Positions 44,955 to 53,961 of a DNA stretch of 64,000 nucleotides are shown one piece after another. The position numbers and the translations under genes were made by a program. The notes below the pieces were generated by a model. The model was not told the DNA's origin. It was given only the letters and a program-made list of their open reading frames with translations, and searched no databases. Location of the stretch: positions 677,549 through 741,548 of the forward strand of contig NZ_LN908976.1 of the NCBI RefSeq assembly GCF_001486165.1, written 5' to 3'. Position 1 is the stretch's first letter; every line of letters begins with the position of its first letter. Origin of the DNA: Bittarella massiliensis (ex Durand et al. 2017). Its GTDB lineage: Bacteria > Bacillota > Clostridia > Oscillospirales > Ruminococcaceae.

Positions 44955-47396
44955 TTACTTCAGTTTTTCCAGCTTCCAGATCTTGTCGTTGTACTCGGTG
45001 ATGGTGCGGTCGCTGCTGAACACCCCCGACTTGGCGGTGTTGATGGCGGCCATCTTCTGCCAGCCCTTGGGGTCGGTGCAGTACTTTTTGTAGGCCCGCG
45101 CGAACTTGCCGATGTAGGAGGGCAGGTCGTGGAGGACAAAGTACTTGTCGGCCCCGTCGTAATCGCCGAAGAGCAGCGACTGGTAGAGGTCGGAGAAGCG
45201 GTGGGCCGAGACCCCCGGCAGGGTGCCGTCGATGAGGCGGTCCAGGGCGGCGCGCACGTCGAGGTTTTTCTCGAAGTACTCGCCGGGCCGGTAGGTCTTG
45301 TAGGTCTGCATGGTCTTGATCTCTTTGACGTTGGCCCCGAAGATGTAGATGTTCTCCGGCCCCACCTGGTCGTAGATCTCCACGTTGGCCCCGTCCATGG
45401 TGCCGATGGTCACGGCCCCGTTCATCATGAACTTCATGTTGCCGGTGCCCGACGCCTCCAACCCGGCGGTGGAGAGCTGCTCGCTGATGTCGGTGGCGGG
45501 GATCAGCACCTCGGCCGAGGAGACCTCGTAGTTTTCGATGAACACCACCTGCAGCTTGCCCTTGGTGGCCGGGTCGTTATTCACCAATTCGCCGATGGTG
45601 TTGATCAGGCGGATGATGCTCTTGGCCCGGGCATACCCGGGGGCGGCCTTGGCGGCAAAGAAGAAGGTGATGGGGGTGGTCACCGCGTCGGGGTTTTGCT
45701 GCAGGGAGTTGTAGAGGTAGAGGATGTGCAGGCACTTGAGAAGCTGCCGCTTGTACTCGTGCAGCCGCTTGGCCTGCACGTCGAAAATCGAGTTGACGTT
45801 GACTTCGATCCCCTGCTTTTTCAGGAGGTAGTCGGCCAGCCGCTGTTTGTTCTGCTGCTTGACGGCGGCGAACTTCTCCAAAAAGGCCTCGTCCTCGGTG
45901 TATTCCATCAGCTTGTCAAACTGGCGGTAGTCCTTGATGAAGCCGTCGCCGATGGTCTCGGTCATCAGCTTGGTCAGGGCCGGGTTGGCCACGGCCAGCC
46001 AGCGTCGGTGGGTGATGCCGTTGGTGATGGCCAGGTATTTCTGGGGGTAGATTTTGTAGGAGTCGGCAAAGAGGTCGTTTTTGAGGATGGCCCCGTGCAG
46101 CTGGGACACCCCGTTGACCCGGCGGGCGACGGCCACGCAGAGGTTTGCCATCCGGATCTGGCCGTAGGCCACAATGGCCATATTGCTGATGCGGTCCATG
46201 TCTCCCGGGTAGTAGCGGTTCAGCTTTTCGCAGTAGCGCTGGTTGAGCTCCTGCACGATGGAGTAGATGCGGGGCAGCAGGGTCTTGAACATCCCCTCCT
46301 CCCAGCACTCCAGGGCCTCCGCCATGATGGTGTGGTTGGTGTAGTTGAACATCCGGGAGACGATGTTGTAGGCCTCTTCCCAGGTGTAGTTCTCCTCGTC
46401 CATCAAAATGCGCATCAGTTCCGGCATGGCCAAGGTGGGGTGGGTGTCGTTGATCTGCACCGCCACGTAGTTGGGCAGGCTGTGCAGGTCGCCGTGGCGC
46501 TCCTTGTGGGTGCGCACCAGGTTTTGCATGGTGGCGGAGGTCATGAAGTAAAACTGCTTGAGGCGCAGCTGTTTGCCCTGCTCGTGGCTGTCGTCGGGGT
46601 AGAGCACCTTGCTGATGACCTCGGCCGCCTCCCTCTCCTGCATGGCCTGCATGTAGTCGCCCGAGTTGAAGCTCTTGAGGTCAAAGCGGTCTTTGGCCCG
46701 GGCACTCCAGAGCCGCAGGGTGGCCGGGCACCTGCTCTTGTAGCCCACCACCGGCATGTCGTAGGGCACCGCCATCACGGTGTAGTAGTTTTTGTGTTCG
46801 GCCTTCATCTTGTGGTCGGTCCAGGTCTCGACGATCTCGCCGCCGAAGTGGACTTCCACCTCTTCGTCGGGGCGCTCGATCTCCCAGACACAGCCGTCTT
46901 CCAGCCAGTTGTCCTCCATCTCCACCTGCTCGCCGTCGATGATGCGTTGCTTGAACAGCCCGTACTCGTAGCGGATGCCGCAGCCCATGGCCGGCAGGTC
47001 AAGGGTGGCCAGCGATTCCAGGAAACAGGCGGCCAGGCGGCCCAGACCGCCGTTGCCGAGGCCGGCGTCCCGCTCCTGCGAGGCGACCTCCTCGACATCC
47101 AGTCCCAGGTTGGCAAAGGCGGTCTTGTACCGCTCCAGCAGCCCCAGGTTGACCAGGTTGTTGATATAGGCCCGCCCCATCAAAAACTCAGCGGACATGT
47201 AGTAGACCTTTTTCAGGCCCTTTTTCTCCACCGCGGCGTTGGCGGCGGTCCACTTGTCCACCACCTCGTCGCGGATGCACATGGCGCTGGCCTTGTACAG
47301 CTCTTCCCTTGTAGCGTTCTCCAGGGTCTTGCCGAAATGCCGTTTGAGCTTGCCCGCGATGGCCTTCACCTCGGGCGTCTGTTTGGTCGATTTCAT
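44955..47396 (-). CDS. glgP: Glycogen/starch/maltodextrin phosphorylase
   Basis: PLP-dependent GT35 enzyme releasing glucose-1-phosphate from alpha-1,4-glucan. The 813-residue protein carries the PLP site EASGTGNMKFMMNGAVTIGT, the nucleotide/glucan region GNGGLGRLAACFLESLATL near the N terminus, and GITHRRWLAVANP. The ATG at 47396 (MKSTKQTPEVKAIAGKLKRHFG) has GGGAGGT upstream. It is the degradative gene of the glycogen operon, between glgA and the GH13 gene. Its product feeds phosphoglucomutase encoded nearby. Confidence 0.96.
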   Translation of the reverse strand: MKSTKQTPEVKAIAGKLKRHFGKTLENATREELYKASAMCIRDEVVDKWTAANAAVEKKGLKKVYYMSAEFLMGRAYINNLVNLGLLERYKTAFANLGLDVEEVASQERDAGLGNGGLGRLAACFLESLATLDLPAMGCGIRYEYGLFKQRIIDGEQVEMEDNWLEDGCVWEIERPDEEVEVHFGGEIVETWTDHKMKAEHKNYYTVMAVPYDMPVVGYKSRCPATLRLWSARAKDRFDLKSFNSGDYMQAMQEREAAEVISKVLYPDDSHEQGKQLRLKQFYFMTSATMQNLVRTHKERHGDLHSLPNYVAVQINDTHPTLAMPELMRILMDEENYTWEEAYNIVSRMFNYTNHTIMAEALECWEEGMFKTLLPRIYSIVQELNQRYCEKLNRYYPGDMDRISNMAIVAYGQIRMANLCVAVARRVNGVSQLHGAILKNDLFADSYKIYPQKYLAITNGITHRRWLAVANPALTKLMTETIGDGFIKDYRQFDKLMEYTEDEAFLEKFAAVKQQNKQRLADYLLKKQGIEVNVNSIFDVQAKRLHEYKRQLLKCLHILYLYNSLQQNPDAVTTPITFFFAAKAAPGYARAKSIIRLINTIGELVNNDPATKGKLQVVFIENYEVSSAEVLIPATDISEQLSTAGLEASGTGNMKFMMNGAVTIGTMDGANVEIYDQVGPENIYIFGANVKEIKTMQTYKTYRPGEYFEKNLDVRAALDRLIDGTLPGVSAHRFSDLYQSLLFGDYDGADKYFVLHDLPSYIGKFARAYKKYCTDPKGWQKMAAINTAKSGVFSSDRTITEYNDKIWKLEKLK

Positions 47397-47552
47397 CTCG
47401 TACCTCCCGCAAAAGTTACTGCGTTTCAGGCATCGCCCCGATAAGCAGGGCAAGCTGCGCGGGCGAGGCAGGGGAGCCTCACCCGCGCAGCCTTCTATGG
47501 TAGATGGTAGTAAAATTCAGTGTTGCGTCTCGTGTTCCACATGTATGCGATC

Positions 47553-48998
47553 TTACCTTAAAACGTCCATAAACATAGTATAGTATTTTTCCGCCGAAAC
47601 TGCAAAGGAATTGTCGCAATCCAGCGCGTGATTTACCAATTCCCTGTGCGCGCCCTCGTCGGCGAGCACCGACAGGGCATAGCGGATGACGTAGAGCATG
47701 TCGTGGGCGTTAAAGTTTGCAAAGGAGAAGCCGTTGCCCTGGCCGTTTTGCTCGTCGTAGGGGAAGACGGTGTCCCGCAGGCCGCCGGTCTCCCGCACCA
47801 CCGGCAGGGTGCCGTAGCGCATGGCGATCATCTGCGAGATGCCGCAGGGCTCAAATTTAGAGGGCATGAGGAACAGGTCGCTGGCCGCGTAGACCCGGTG
47901 GGCCACCGCGTTGCTGTAAGCCAGGTAGGAGCAGACCCTGCCCTTGTACTTGCGCTCCATCTCCCAGAAAAAGTGCTCGTACTTGTAGTCGCCGGTGCCC
48001 ACTAAGACAATGGCCACATCCTCTTCCATGATCTCGTCAAAGACCCGCATCACCAGGTCAAAGCCCTTTTGCTCGGTCATCCGCGAGACCATCCCGATGA
48101 GGGGGGTGTCCACCGGCACGGTGAGCCCCAGCTCCCGGTAGAGGGCCTCTTTGTTCTGGCGTTTGCCGGTGAGGTCGTTCCTGTCAAAGTGGTAGGGGGT
48201 GTGGGGGTCGGTGGCGGGGTCCCACTCGTTTATGTCGATGCCGTTGACAATGCCCACCAGGTCGCCCGCCCGCTTGTTGAGCATCCCCTCCAGGTTACAG
48301 GCGTAGTAGGGGGTCTTGATCTCCTCGGCGTAGGAGGGGGAAACGGTGGAGAGCTTGTCGGCAAACACCAGGGCCGACTTGACGAAGTTGGCGCAGCCGT
48401 TGAGCTCCATGTAGTCGGGGTGGTAGTAGCGGCTGTCGATGTTCAGCCAATCCTGCACCGTGCCAAAGCTGAAGACGCCCTGGTACATCAGGTTGTGCAT
48501 GGTGTAGACGGTCTTGATCTTCCCCTGGGGACGGCCCTCGTACTGGGTCTTGATGAGCATGGGGATGACGGCGGTGTGCCAGTCGTTGCACTGCAGCAAG
48601 TCGGGCATAAAGCCGATCTTGTCCAGGCACTCGATCACCGCCCGGCTGAAGAAGGCGTACTGTTCGCCCTCCTCCATGCCGCCCTTGTAGACCGGGCCGG
48701 AGAAGTAGTCGTTGGAGTCGATGAAGTAGTAGGTCACCTTGTCCTTGACCAGCTTTTCGACCCCCACGTACTTGTCCTTGCGCCAGCCCAGGTCGATGTG
48801 AAAGTCCGCCACGTGCTCGGTCTTCTCGGCGTACTTGGCCTTGATCTGGCTGTGGAAGGGCAGGATAACCCGCGCGTCCATCCCCAGCCGGATGAGTTCC
48901 TGCGGCAGGGTGCCCAGCACGTCGGCCAGCCCGCCGATTTTGGCGAAGGGGGCGCATTCCGCCCCGGCCAGCAATACTTTGACCCGCTTTTCCGCCAT
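47553..48998 (-). CDS. glgA: Glycogen synthase (ADP-glucose, GT5)
   Basis: Adds glucose from ADP-glucose to the growing alpha-1,4-glucan. The 481-residue protein has the ADP-glucose motif KIGGLADVLGTLP near residue 20, SPSYAEEIKTPYYACNLEGML, GIVNGIDINEWDP, and the C-terminal PSKFEPCGISQMIAMRYGTLPVVRETGGL. The start codon at 48998 immediately follows the glgD stop codon (TAGATG), so the two are likely translationally coupled. Confidence 0.97.
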   Translation of the reverse strand: MAEKRVKVLLAGAECAPFAKIGGLADVLGTLPQELIRLGMDARVILPFHSQIKAKYAEKTEHVADFHIDLGWRKDKYVGVEKLVKDKVTYYFIDSNDYFSGPVYKGGMEEGEQYAFFSRAVIECLDKIGFMPDLLQCNDWHTAVIPMLIKTQYEGRPQGKIKTVYTMHNLMYQGVFSFGTVQDWLNIDSRYYHPDYMELNGCANFVKSALVFADKLSTVSPSYAEEIKTPYYACNLEGMLNKRAGDLVGIVNGIDINEWDPATDPHTPYHFDRNDLTGKRQNKEALYRELGLTVPVDTPLIGMVSRMTEQKGFDLVMRVFDEIMEEDVAIVLVGTGDYKYEHFFWEMERKYKGRVCSYLAYSNAVAHRVYAASDLFLMPSKFEPCGISQMIAMRYGTLPVVRETGGLRDTVFPYDEQNGQGNGFSFANFNAHDMLYVIRYALSVLADEGAHRELVNHALDCDNSFAVSAEKYYTMFMDVLR

Positions 48999-50126
48999 CT
49001 AGACCACCGCTCCTTTCGGGATGATCAGGGGGTACTCCTGGCTGCCCACCAGGTTGGAGTACGGCCGCACGTTGACCCGCTTATCCACGATCACCTGGTC
49101 CAGCGAGGTGTTCTCGTAGATCCGGCTGTCCTGCATGACGATGCTGTTTTTGATTTTTGCCCCCTTGCCCACATAGACCCCGCGGAAGAGGACCGAGTTC
49201 TCCACCTCGCCCTCGATGACGCAGCCCGAGCCGATGAGGCTGTTTTTCACCAGGGCCTCGCTGCCGTACTTGGCCGGCGCCCCGTCCTTGACCTTGGTGT
49301 AGATCGGCCGCTCTTTGCAGAAGAGGTCGTCCTGCACCTCGGGTTTGAGAAAGTCCATGTTCAGCTGCTGGTAGGAGGCGGCCGAGCTCAGGCGGGAGAC
49401 ATAGCCGCCGTGCTTGTAGCCGTAGATCTTCAGGTGCTTGAGGTTTTTGATGAGCACGTCGGTGACGAAGTTGTACTTGCCGTGGGCCATGGCGTCGTCC
49501 ACCAGGTATTCCAGCAGGTCCTTGCGGACCAGGTAGACGTCCATCCCCACCTTTTTCTGGCTGGATTTCTCTGAGCGGTACTGCATGTCGGTGATCCGGC
49601 CGTCGTCGTTCATGGTCAGCCGCAGGTCCTTGAAGTGGGCCCCCTTCTCGGCGCAGGTGGGCTCTTCGTTGTAGAGCATGGTGATGTCGGCCCCGGTGTC
49701 CATGTGGCGCTCGAACATCCCGTAGTAGTCGCAGTTGAAGAGGGTGAAGGAGCCGGTGAGCAGGCAGTATTTCTGGGGGGCCCGGCGGATATAGGCAGAC
49801 GCGCCCTTGAGGGTGTCCACCAGCCCGTTGTAGCTGCCGGTGTTTTCAAAGGTGTCGTAGGGGGGCAGGATGAACAGCCCGTCGGTCTTGCGGTCCAGGT
49901 TCCAGTCCTTGCCCGAACCCACGTGGTCGATGAGGGACTGGTAGTTTTTCTTGGGGATGATGCCGATGTTGCGGATGCCCGAATTGACCATGTTCGAGAG
50001 GGTGAAGTCGATGACCCGGTACCGCCCGCCCACCGGCAGGGCCGAGACCGAGCGCAGATTGACCAGCTCTCTCAAGTTGATGTTTTCCTCGCCTGCATAC
50101 ACCAGGCCGAATACGTCTTTGCGCAT
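48999..50126 (-). CDS. glgD: Glucose-1-phosphate adenylyltransferase subunit GlgD
   Basis: Regulatory partner of GlgC; in Firmicutes the GlgC/GlgD pair gives a more active ADP-glucose pyrophosphorylase, while GlgD alone has little activity. The 375-residue protein has a nucleotidyltransferase-like N-terminal domain (LPVGGRYRVIDFTLSNMVNSGI) and a left-handed beta-helix C-terminal domain. The usual N-terminal GGxGxRL loop is replaced by VYAGEENINLREL, which explains loss of catalysis. The ATG at 50126 has GGGGAGG upstream. Between glgC and glgA. Confidence 0.95.
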   Translation of the reverse strand: MRKDVFGLVYAGEENINLRELVNLRSVSALPVGGRYRVIDFTLSNMVNSGIRNIGIIPKKNYQSLIDHVGSGKDWNLDRKTDGLFILPPYDTFENTGSYNGLVDTLKGASAYIRRAPQKYCLLTGSFTLFNCDYYGMFERHMDTGADITMLYNEEPTCAEKGAHFKDLRLTMNDDGRITDMQYRSEKSSQKKVGMDVYLVRKDLLEYLVDDAMAHGKYNFVTDVLIKNLKHLKIYGYKHGGYVSRLSSAASYQQLNMDFLKPEVQDDLFCKERPIYTKVKDGAPAKYGSEALVKNSLIGSGCVIEGEVENSVLFRGVYVGKGAKIKNSIVMQDSRIYENTSLDQVIVDKRVNVRPYSNLVGSQEYPLIIPKGAVV

Positions 50127-50140
50127 TGTTTTGTCCTCCC

Positions 50141-51331
50141 CTAATCCTGTTTGAGAACCCGGTTGGGCTCGATCATGTCGCCCTCCGAGATGATGGCGCC
50201 CTTGGTGGCGTACACCCCGGTGCCCACCACCGTGATCTTCTGCTCGCCGCCGATATAGACGTTGTCCTCCAGGGTCACTTCCTCGTCGAGGATCGACTTG
50301 TTCACCGTGCAGCTCTTGCCGATCTCGGTCTCCTTCATGATGATGCTGTCCCGGACCACGCTGCCCCGGCCGATGACCACGCCCGGGGAGATGACCGAGT
50401 TGACCACCTCGCCGTAGATCTTACAGCCGTCGCCGATGATGGAGTTGACCACCTTGCCGCTCTCGCCCACGTAGTGGGGGGGCAGGGCGTAGTTGCGGCT
50501 GAAAATCCTGAACCAGTCGGCGTGCAGGTCCAGTTGGGGGCTGTCGTCGAGCAGCTCCATGTTCGACTCCCAGAGGCTGTCGATGGTCCCCACGTCCTTC
50601 CAGTAGCCCTTGAAAACGTAGGCATAGAGCTTCTCCCCTGCGGTCAGCATGGCGGGGATGATGTTCTTGCCGAAGTCGTTGTCCGAGTGGGGGTCGTCGT
50701 TGTCCTGCATCAGGTAGCTGCGGATGGTCTTCCAGTTGAAGATGTAGATGCCCATGGAGGCGGTGTTGGACTTGGGCACCGGGGGCTTCTCCTCGAATTC
50801 GACGATCTTGCCCTCCTCGTCGGTGTTCATGATGCCGAAGCGGGAGGCCTCCTCCATCGGCACCTCGATGACGGCGATGGTGGCGTCGGCGCCCTTCTTG
50901 CGGTGGAAGTCCAGCATATCCGAGTAGTCCATCTTGTAGATGTGGTCGCCCGAGAGCACCAGTATGTAGTCGGGGTCATAGCGCTCGATGAAGGGGATGT
51001 TCTGGTAGATGGCGTTGGCGGTGCCGGAGTACCACTCCCCCTTCTGGCCGGACACATAGGGCGGCAGCACCAGGGCGCCGCCGGCGGTCACGTCCAGGTC
51101 CCAGGGGGCCCCGGTGCCGATGTACTCGTTGAGCTCCAGCGGCTCGTACTGGGTCAACACCCCCACCGTGTCGATGCCGGAATTGACACAGTTGGAGAGG
51201 GGGAAGTCGATGATTTTGTACTTGCCTCCATAGGGGACGGCAGGTTTGGCCCGCTTTTTGGTCAGGGCGCCCAGACGGCTCCCCTGCCCGCCGGCCAGCA
51301 ACATTGCCACACACTGTTTTTTCACAACCAT
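50141..51331 (-). CDS. glgC: Glucose-1-phosphate adenylyltransferase GlgC
   Basis: Makes ADP-glucose from ATP and glucose-1-phosphate, the committed step of glycogen synthesis. The 396-residue protein has the catalytic loop [52 protein letters not shown] and a C-terminal beta-helix. The ATG at 51331 follows GGAGG. It lies 13 bases after glgB and 14 bases before glgD in one operon. Confidence 0.97.
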   Translation of the reverse strand: MVVKKQCVAMLLAGGQGSRLGALTKKRAKPAVPYGGKYKIIDFPLSNCVNSGIDTVGVLTQYEPLELNEYIGTGAPWDLDVTAGGALVLPPYVSGQKGEWYSGTANAIYQNIPFIERYDPDYILVLSGDHIYKMDYSDMLDFHRKKGADATIAVIEVPMEEASRFGIMNTDEEGKIVEFEEKPPVPKSNTASMGIYIFNWKTIRSYLMQDNDDPHSDNDFGKNIIPAMLTAGEKLYAYVFKGYWKDVGTIDSLWESNMELLDDSPQLDLHADWFRIFSRNYALPPHYVGESGKVVNSIIGDGCKIYGEVVNSVISPGVVIGRGSVVRDSIIMKETEIGKSCTVNKSILDEEVTLEDNVYIGGEQKITVVGTGVYATKGAIISEGDMIEPNRVLKQD

Positions 51332-51344
51332 CTCTCAATGCCTC

Positions 51345-53264
51345 CTAAATATCTTTGTTTTCCTCGTCCGGTATAAACTCAAAATATGCGGCGCCCAGGG
51401 GCGGCAAGGTGATCTCCGCCGAGGCCGCGAAATCCCCGCAGGGAATAAACATGGTGTGGATCTCCTCCCGGTTTCGCACGTCGCTGCCGCCGTACCGCCG
51501 GTCGTCGCTGGAGAGGATCTCCCGCAAAACGCCCTGGCAGGGCATTCCCAGCCGGTACTCGCTGCGCACCACCGGGGTGAAGTTGAAGGCGCACAAAACC
51601 TGCTGCACCTTCCCCCTCCAGGGCTTGGAGCGCCGCAGGAAGGCCAGACAACTCTGCTGGTTGTCGTTCACGCTCAGCCACTGGAACCCCTCCCAGCTGT
51701 CGTCGATCTCGTAGAGGGCGCGGTATTTCTGGTAGACCCGGCCCAGCCGGGAGACAAAGCGGGCCATCCCGCTGTGGGAGTCGTACTCGTGCAAAAACCA
51801 GTCCAGCTCCTTGCCGTAGTCCCACTCGATGAACTGGGCGAACTCGTCCCCCATGAAGAGCAGCTTTTTGCCCGGGTGGGCATACTGAAAGGCGTAGAGG
51901 GCGCGCAGGGTGGCGAATTTCTGCCAGTAGTCGCCAAAGCACTTGTCGATCATCGAGCGCTTGCCGTGCACCACCTCGTCGTGGGAGTAGGGGAGCAGGT
52001 AATTTTCTGAAAAGGCGTAGGTCATGGAGAAGGTCATCTCCCCGTGGTGGTCCCGGCGAAAGAGGGGGTCCATCTCCACATAGTCCAGGGTGTCGTGCAT
52101 GAAGCCCATGTTCCATTTGAAGGTGAAGCCCAGCCCCCCGTCCTCCGGGGACCCGGTCACCCGGGGAAAGGCGGTGGACTCCTCGGCAATGGTCACCGCG
52201 TCCGGGTGCAGGGAGAGGAGGGTGCGGTTGAGCGCCTGCAAAAAGGCGACCGCCTCGTAGTTGACATTCCCCCCGTCCCTGTTGGGGACGAACTGGCCCG
52301 GCTGTTTGCCGAAGTCCAGGTAGAGCATCGAGCTGACCGCGTCGATGCGCAGGCCGTCGATGTGGTACTCCTCCAAGAAGAAGTTCGCCGAGGAGATGAG
52401 GAAGCTCTGCACCTCCGGCCGGCCATAGTTGTAGAGGAGGGTGCCCCACTGGGGCTGTTCGCCCTGCAGGGGGTTTTGGTGCTCGTAGAGGCAGGTGCCG
52501 TCAAACCGGGCCAGGCCGTGGGCGTCCTTGGGGAAGTGGGCGGGCACCCAGTCGAGGATCACCCCGATCCCTTCCTGGTGCATCCGGTCCACCAGGTACA
52601 TCAGGTCCTGGGGGGTGCCGTAGCGGGAGGTGGGGCTGAAATACCCCGTCACCTGGTAGCCCCACGACTCGTCCAGCGGGTACTCGGTGATGGGCATCAG
52701 CTCCAGGTGGGTAAAGCCCATGGATTTGAGGTAGGGGGCCAGTTGGTCGGCCGCCTCCCGGTAGTTGAGAAAACCGCCGTCCTCCTCCCGCCGCCAGGAG
52801 CCCAGGTGCGCCTCGTACACGGCCATGGGCTGGCGGAGTGGGTCTCTGCGGCGGCGCTTTTTCAGGTAGGTGCCGTCCCGCCAGCTGTACCCCTTTAAAC
52901 TCCAGACCTTGGAGGCGTTGCCCGGCCGCAGCTCGCTGTAAAAGGCGAAGGGGTCGGCCTTGTACCGCTTGACCCCGTCGCACCCCTCCACCAGGTACTT
53001 GTAGTTGTCTCCGTTCTTGGCGCCCTGTACAAAGGCGGTGTAGACGCCGCCCTCCCCCCGCTGCATGGGGTGGCTGGTCTCGTCCCAGCCGTTGAAGTCC
53101 CCCACCACCGAAACGCTGGCGGCGCCAGGGGCCCACACGCAGAAGCGGTGGCAGCCCTTTTCCGGCAGATGGTGGCAGCCAAAGGCCAAATAGGCCTTCT
53201 GCGCCTTTCCCGTGTTGAAGAGATAGAGGTCGTCCACCGGGACCAGTCCGCCCTTTTCCTCCAT
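51345..53264 (-). CDS. glgB: 1,4-alpha-glucan branching enzyme
   Basis: GH13 enzyme that introduces alpha-1,6 branches into glycogen. The 639-residue protein has a CBM48-like N-terminal domain (GCHRFCVWAPGAASVSVVGDFNGWD), the barrel motifs EYPLDESWGYQVTGYF, YHIDGLRIDAVSSMLYLD (nucleophile Asp), VTIAEEST (acid/base Glu) and LLPYSHDEVVHGK. The start at 53264 (MEEKGGLVPVDDLYLFN) follows AAAGGGGGT; an upstream in-frame start is less likely. First gene of glgB-C-D-A-P-GH13. Confidence 0.96.
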   Translation of the reverse strand: MEEKGGLVPVDDLYLFNTGKAQKAYLAFGCHHLPEKGCHRFCVWAPGAASVSVVGDFNGWDETSHPMQRGEGGVYTAFVQGAKNGDNYKYLVEGCDGVKRYKADPFAFYSELRPGNASKVWSLKGYSWRDGTYLKKRRRRDPLRQPMAVYEAHLGSWRREEDGGFLNYREAADQLAPYLKSMGFTHLELMPITEYPLDESWGYQVTGYFSPTSRYGTPQDLMYLVDRMHQEGIGVILDWVPAHFPKDAHGLARFDGTCLYEHQNPLQGEQPQWGTLLYNYGRPEVQSFLISSANFFLEEYHIDGLRIDAVSSMLYLDFGKQPGQFVPNRDGGNVNYEAVAFLQALNRTLLSLHPDAVTIAEESTAFPRVTGSPEDGGLGFTFKWNMGFMHDTLDYVEMDPLFRRDHHGEMTFSMTYAFSENYLLPYSHDEVVHGKRSMIDKCFGDYWQKFATLRALYAFQYAHPGKKLLFMGDEFAQFIEWDYGKELDWFLHEYDSHSGMARFVSRLGRVYQKYRALYEIDDSWEGFQWLSVNDNQQSCLAFLRRSKPWRGKVQQVLCAFNFTPVVRSEYRLGMPCQGVLREILSSDDRRYGGSDVRNREEIHTMFIPCGDFAASAEITLPPLGAAYFEFIPDEENKDI

Positions 53265-53898
53265 GGCTGTTAACCCCCTTTCAGCCGCCCGCCCCTCTCG
53301 GCGGCGGGCGGCGCCCATCTCACTATACGACAACCGACCCGCTAAAAATCAGGCAGTTTGTCACCTCTTTAAAAAAGCAAAACAGCGCGGCCCGACCACA
53401 CCCGAAACGCGCCGGGTGGGAAGGCACACGCCATGGCTCGCTCTCTCCTCGTCTCCGTCTCCCGCATTCGATGTCTGTAAAAGCCATTGTTGCCGCGTTT
53501 TTTTGCTCTCATGGTGGCACGCCCTTATTCTCATATCTTTCTGTCAATATAACTATAATTTGTATTTTGAGTATACCATATTTTATCTACCCCTTACAGT
53601 GTTTATTTGATTTATCTTCCATTTTCTATGTTTTAGTGCAAATGCTTTCCAATTTTCGTGCGCTTTGCCATTTCACCTGTAAAGGCCGCCATTTTTTCCC
53701 GGGCAATTTTGTAAAAACCGCCCTCTTTTCACCGGCCCATCGCTCCGCTTTTTGCCGCGGTCCCCCTCTTTTCCCAAAGGGCGCTTCTGTAAACACCCGG
53801 GTTGCAGCCACCGGTCTTCCCCCTCCCCCGCCCCCTTTGGCTGACTGGCTTGCCGGAAAAATTGCCAAAGAACCCCCTCGACCAACCAAAGACGGCAC
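53265..53898. other. Intergenic interval upstream of glgB
   Basis: No gene is supported. On the minus strand a TATAGT box near 53320 could belong to the glgB promoter, without a good -35. The stretch 53480-53660 is AT-rich; 53690-53890 is pyrimidine-rich on the plus strand. Confidence 0.4.
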
Positions 53899-53935
53899 AA
53901 CAAAAGGGCTGGGAAGCAGATCCTTCCCAGCCCCA
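53899..53935 (-). terminator. Terminator of the giant surface-protein gene
   Basis: On the minus strand GGGCTGGGAAG pairs with CTTCCCAGCCC, then TTTTGTTG. Confidence 0.85.
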
Positions 53936-53961
53936 ATCATTTTTTGTAAAGGAAACAGGTG

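Noticed and set aside
45129..47444. Plus-strand open frame of 771 codons
   Set aside because: Antisense to glgP, which has the intact PLP site.
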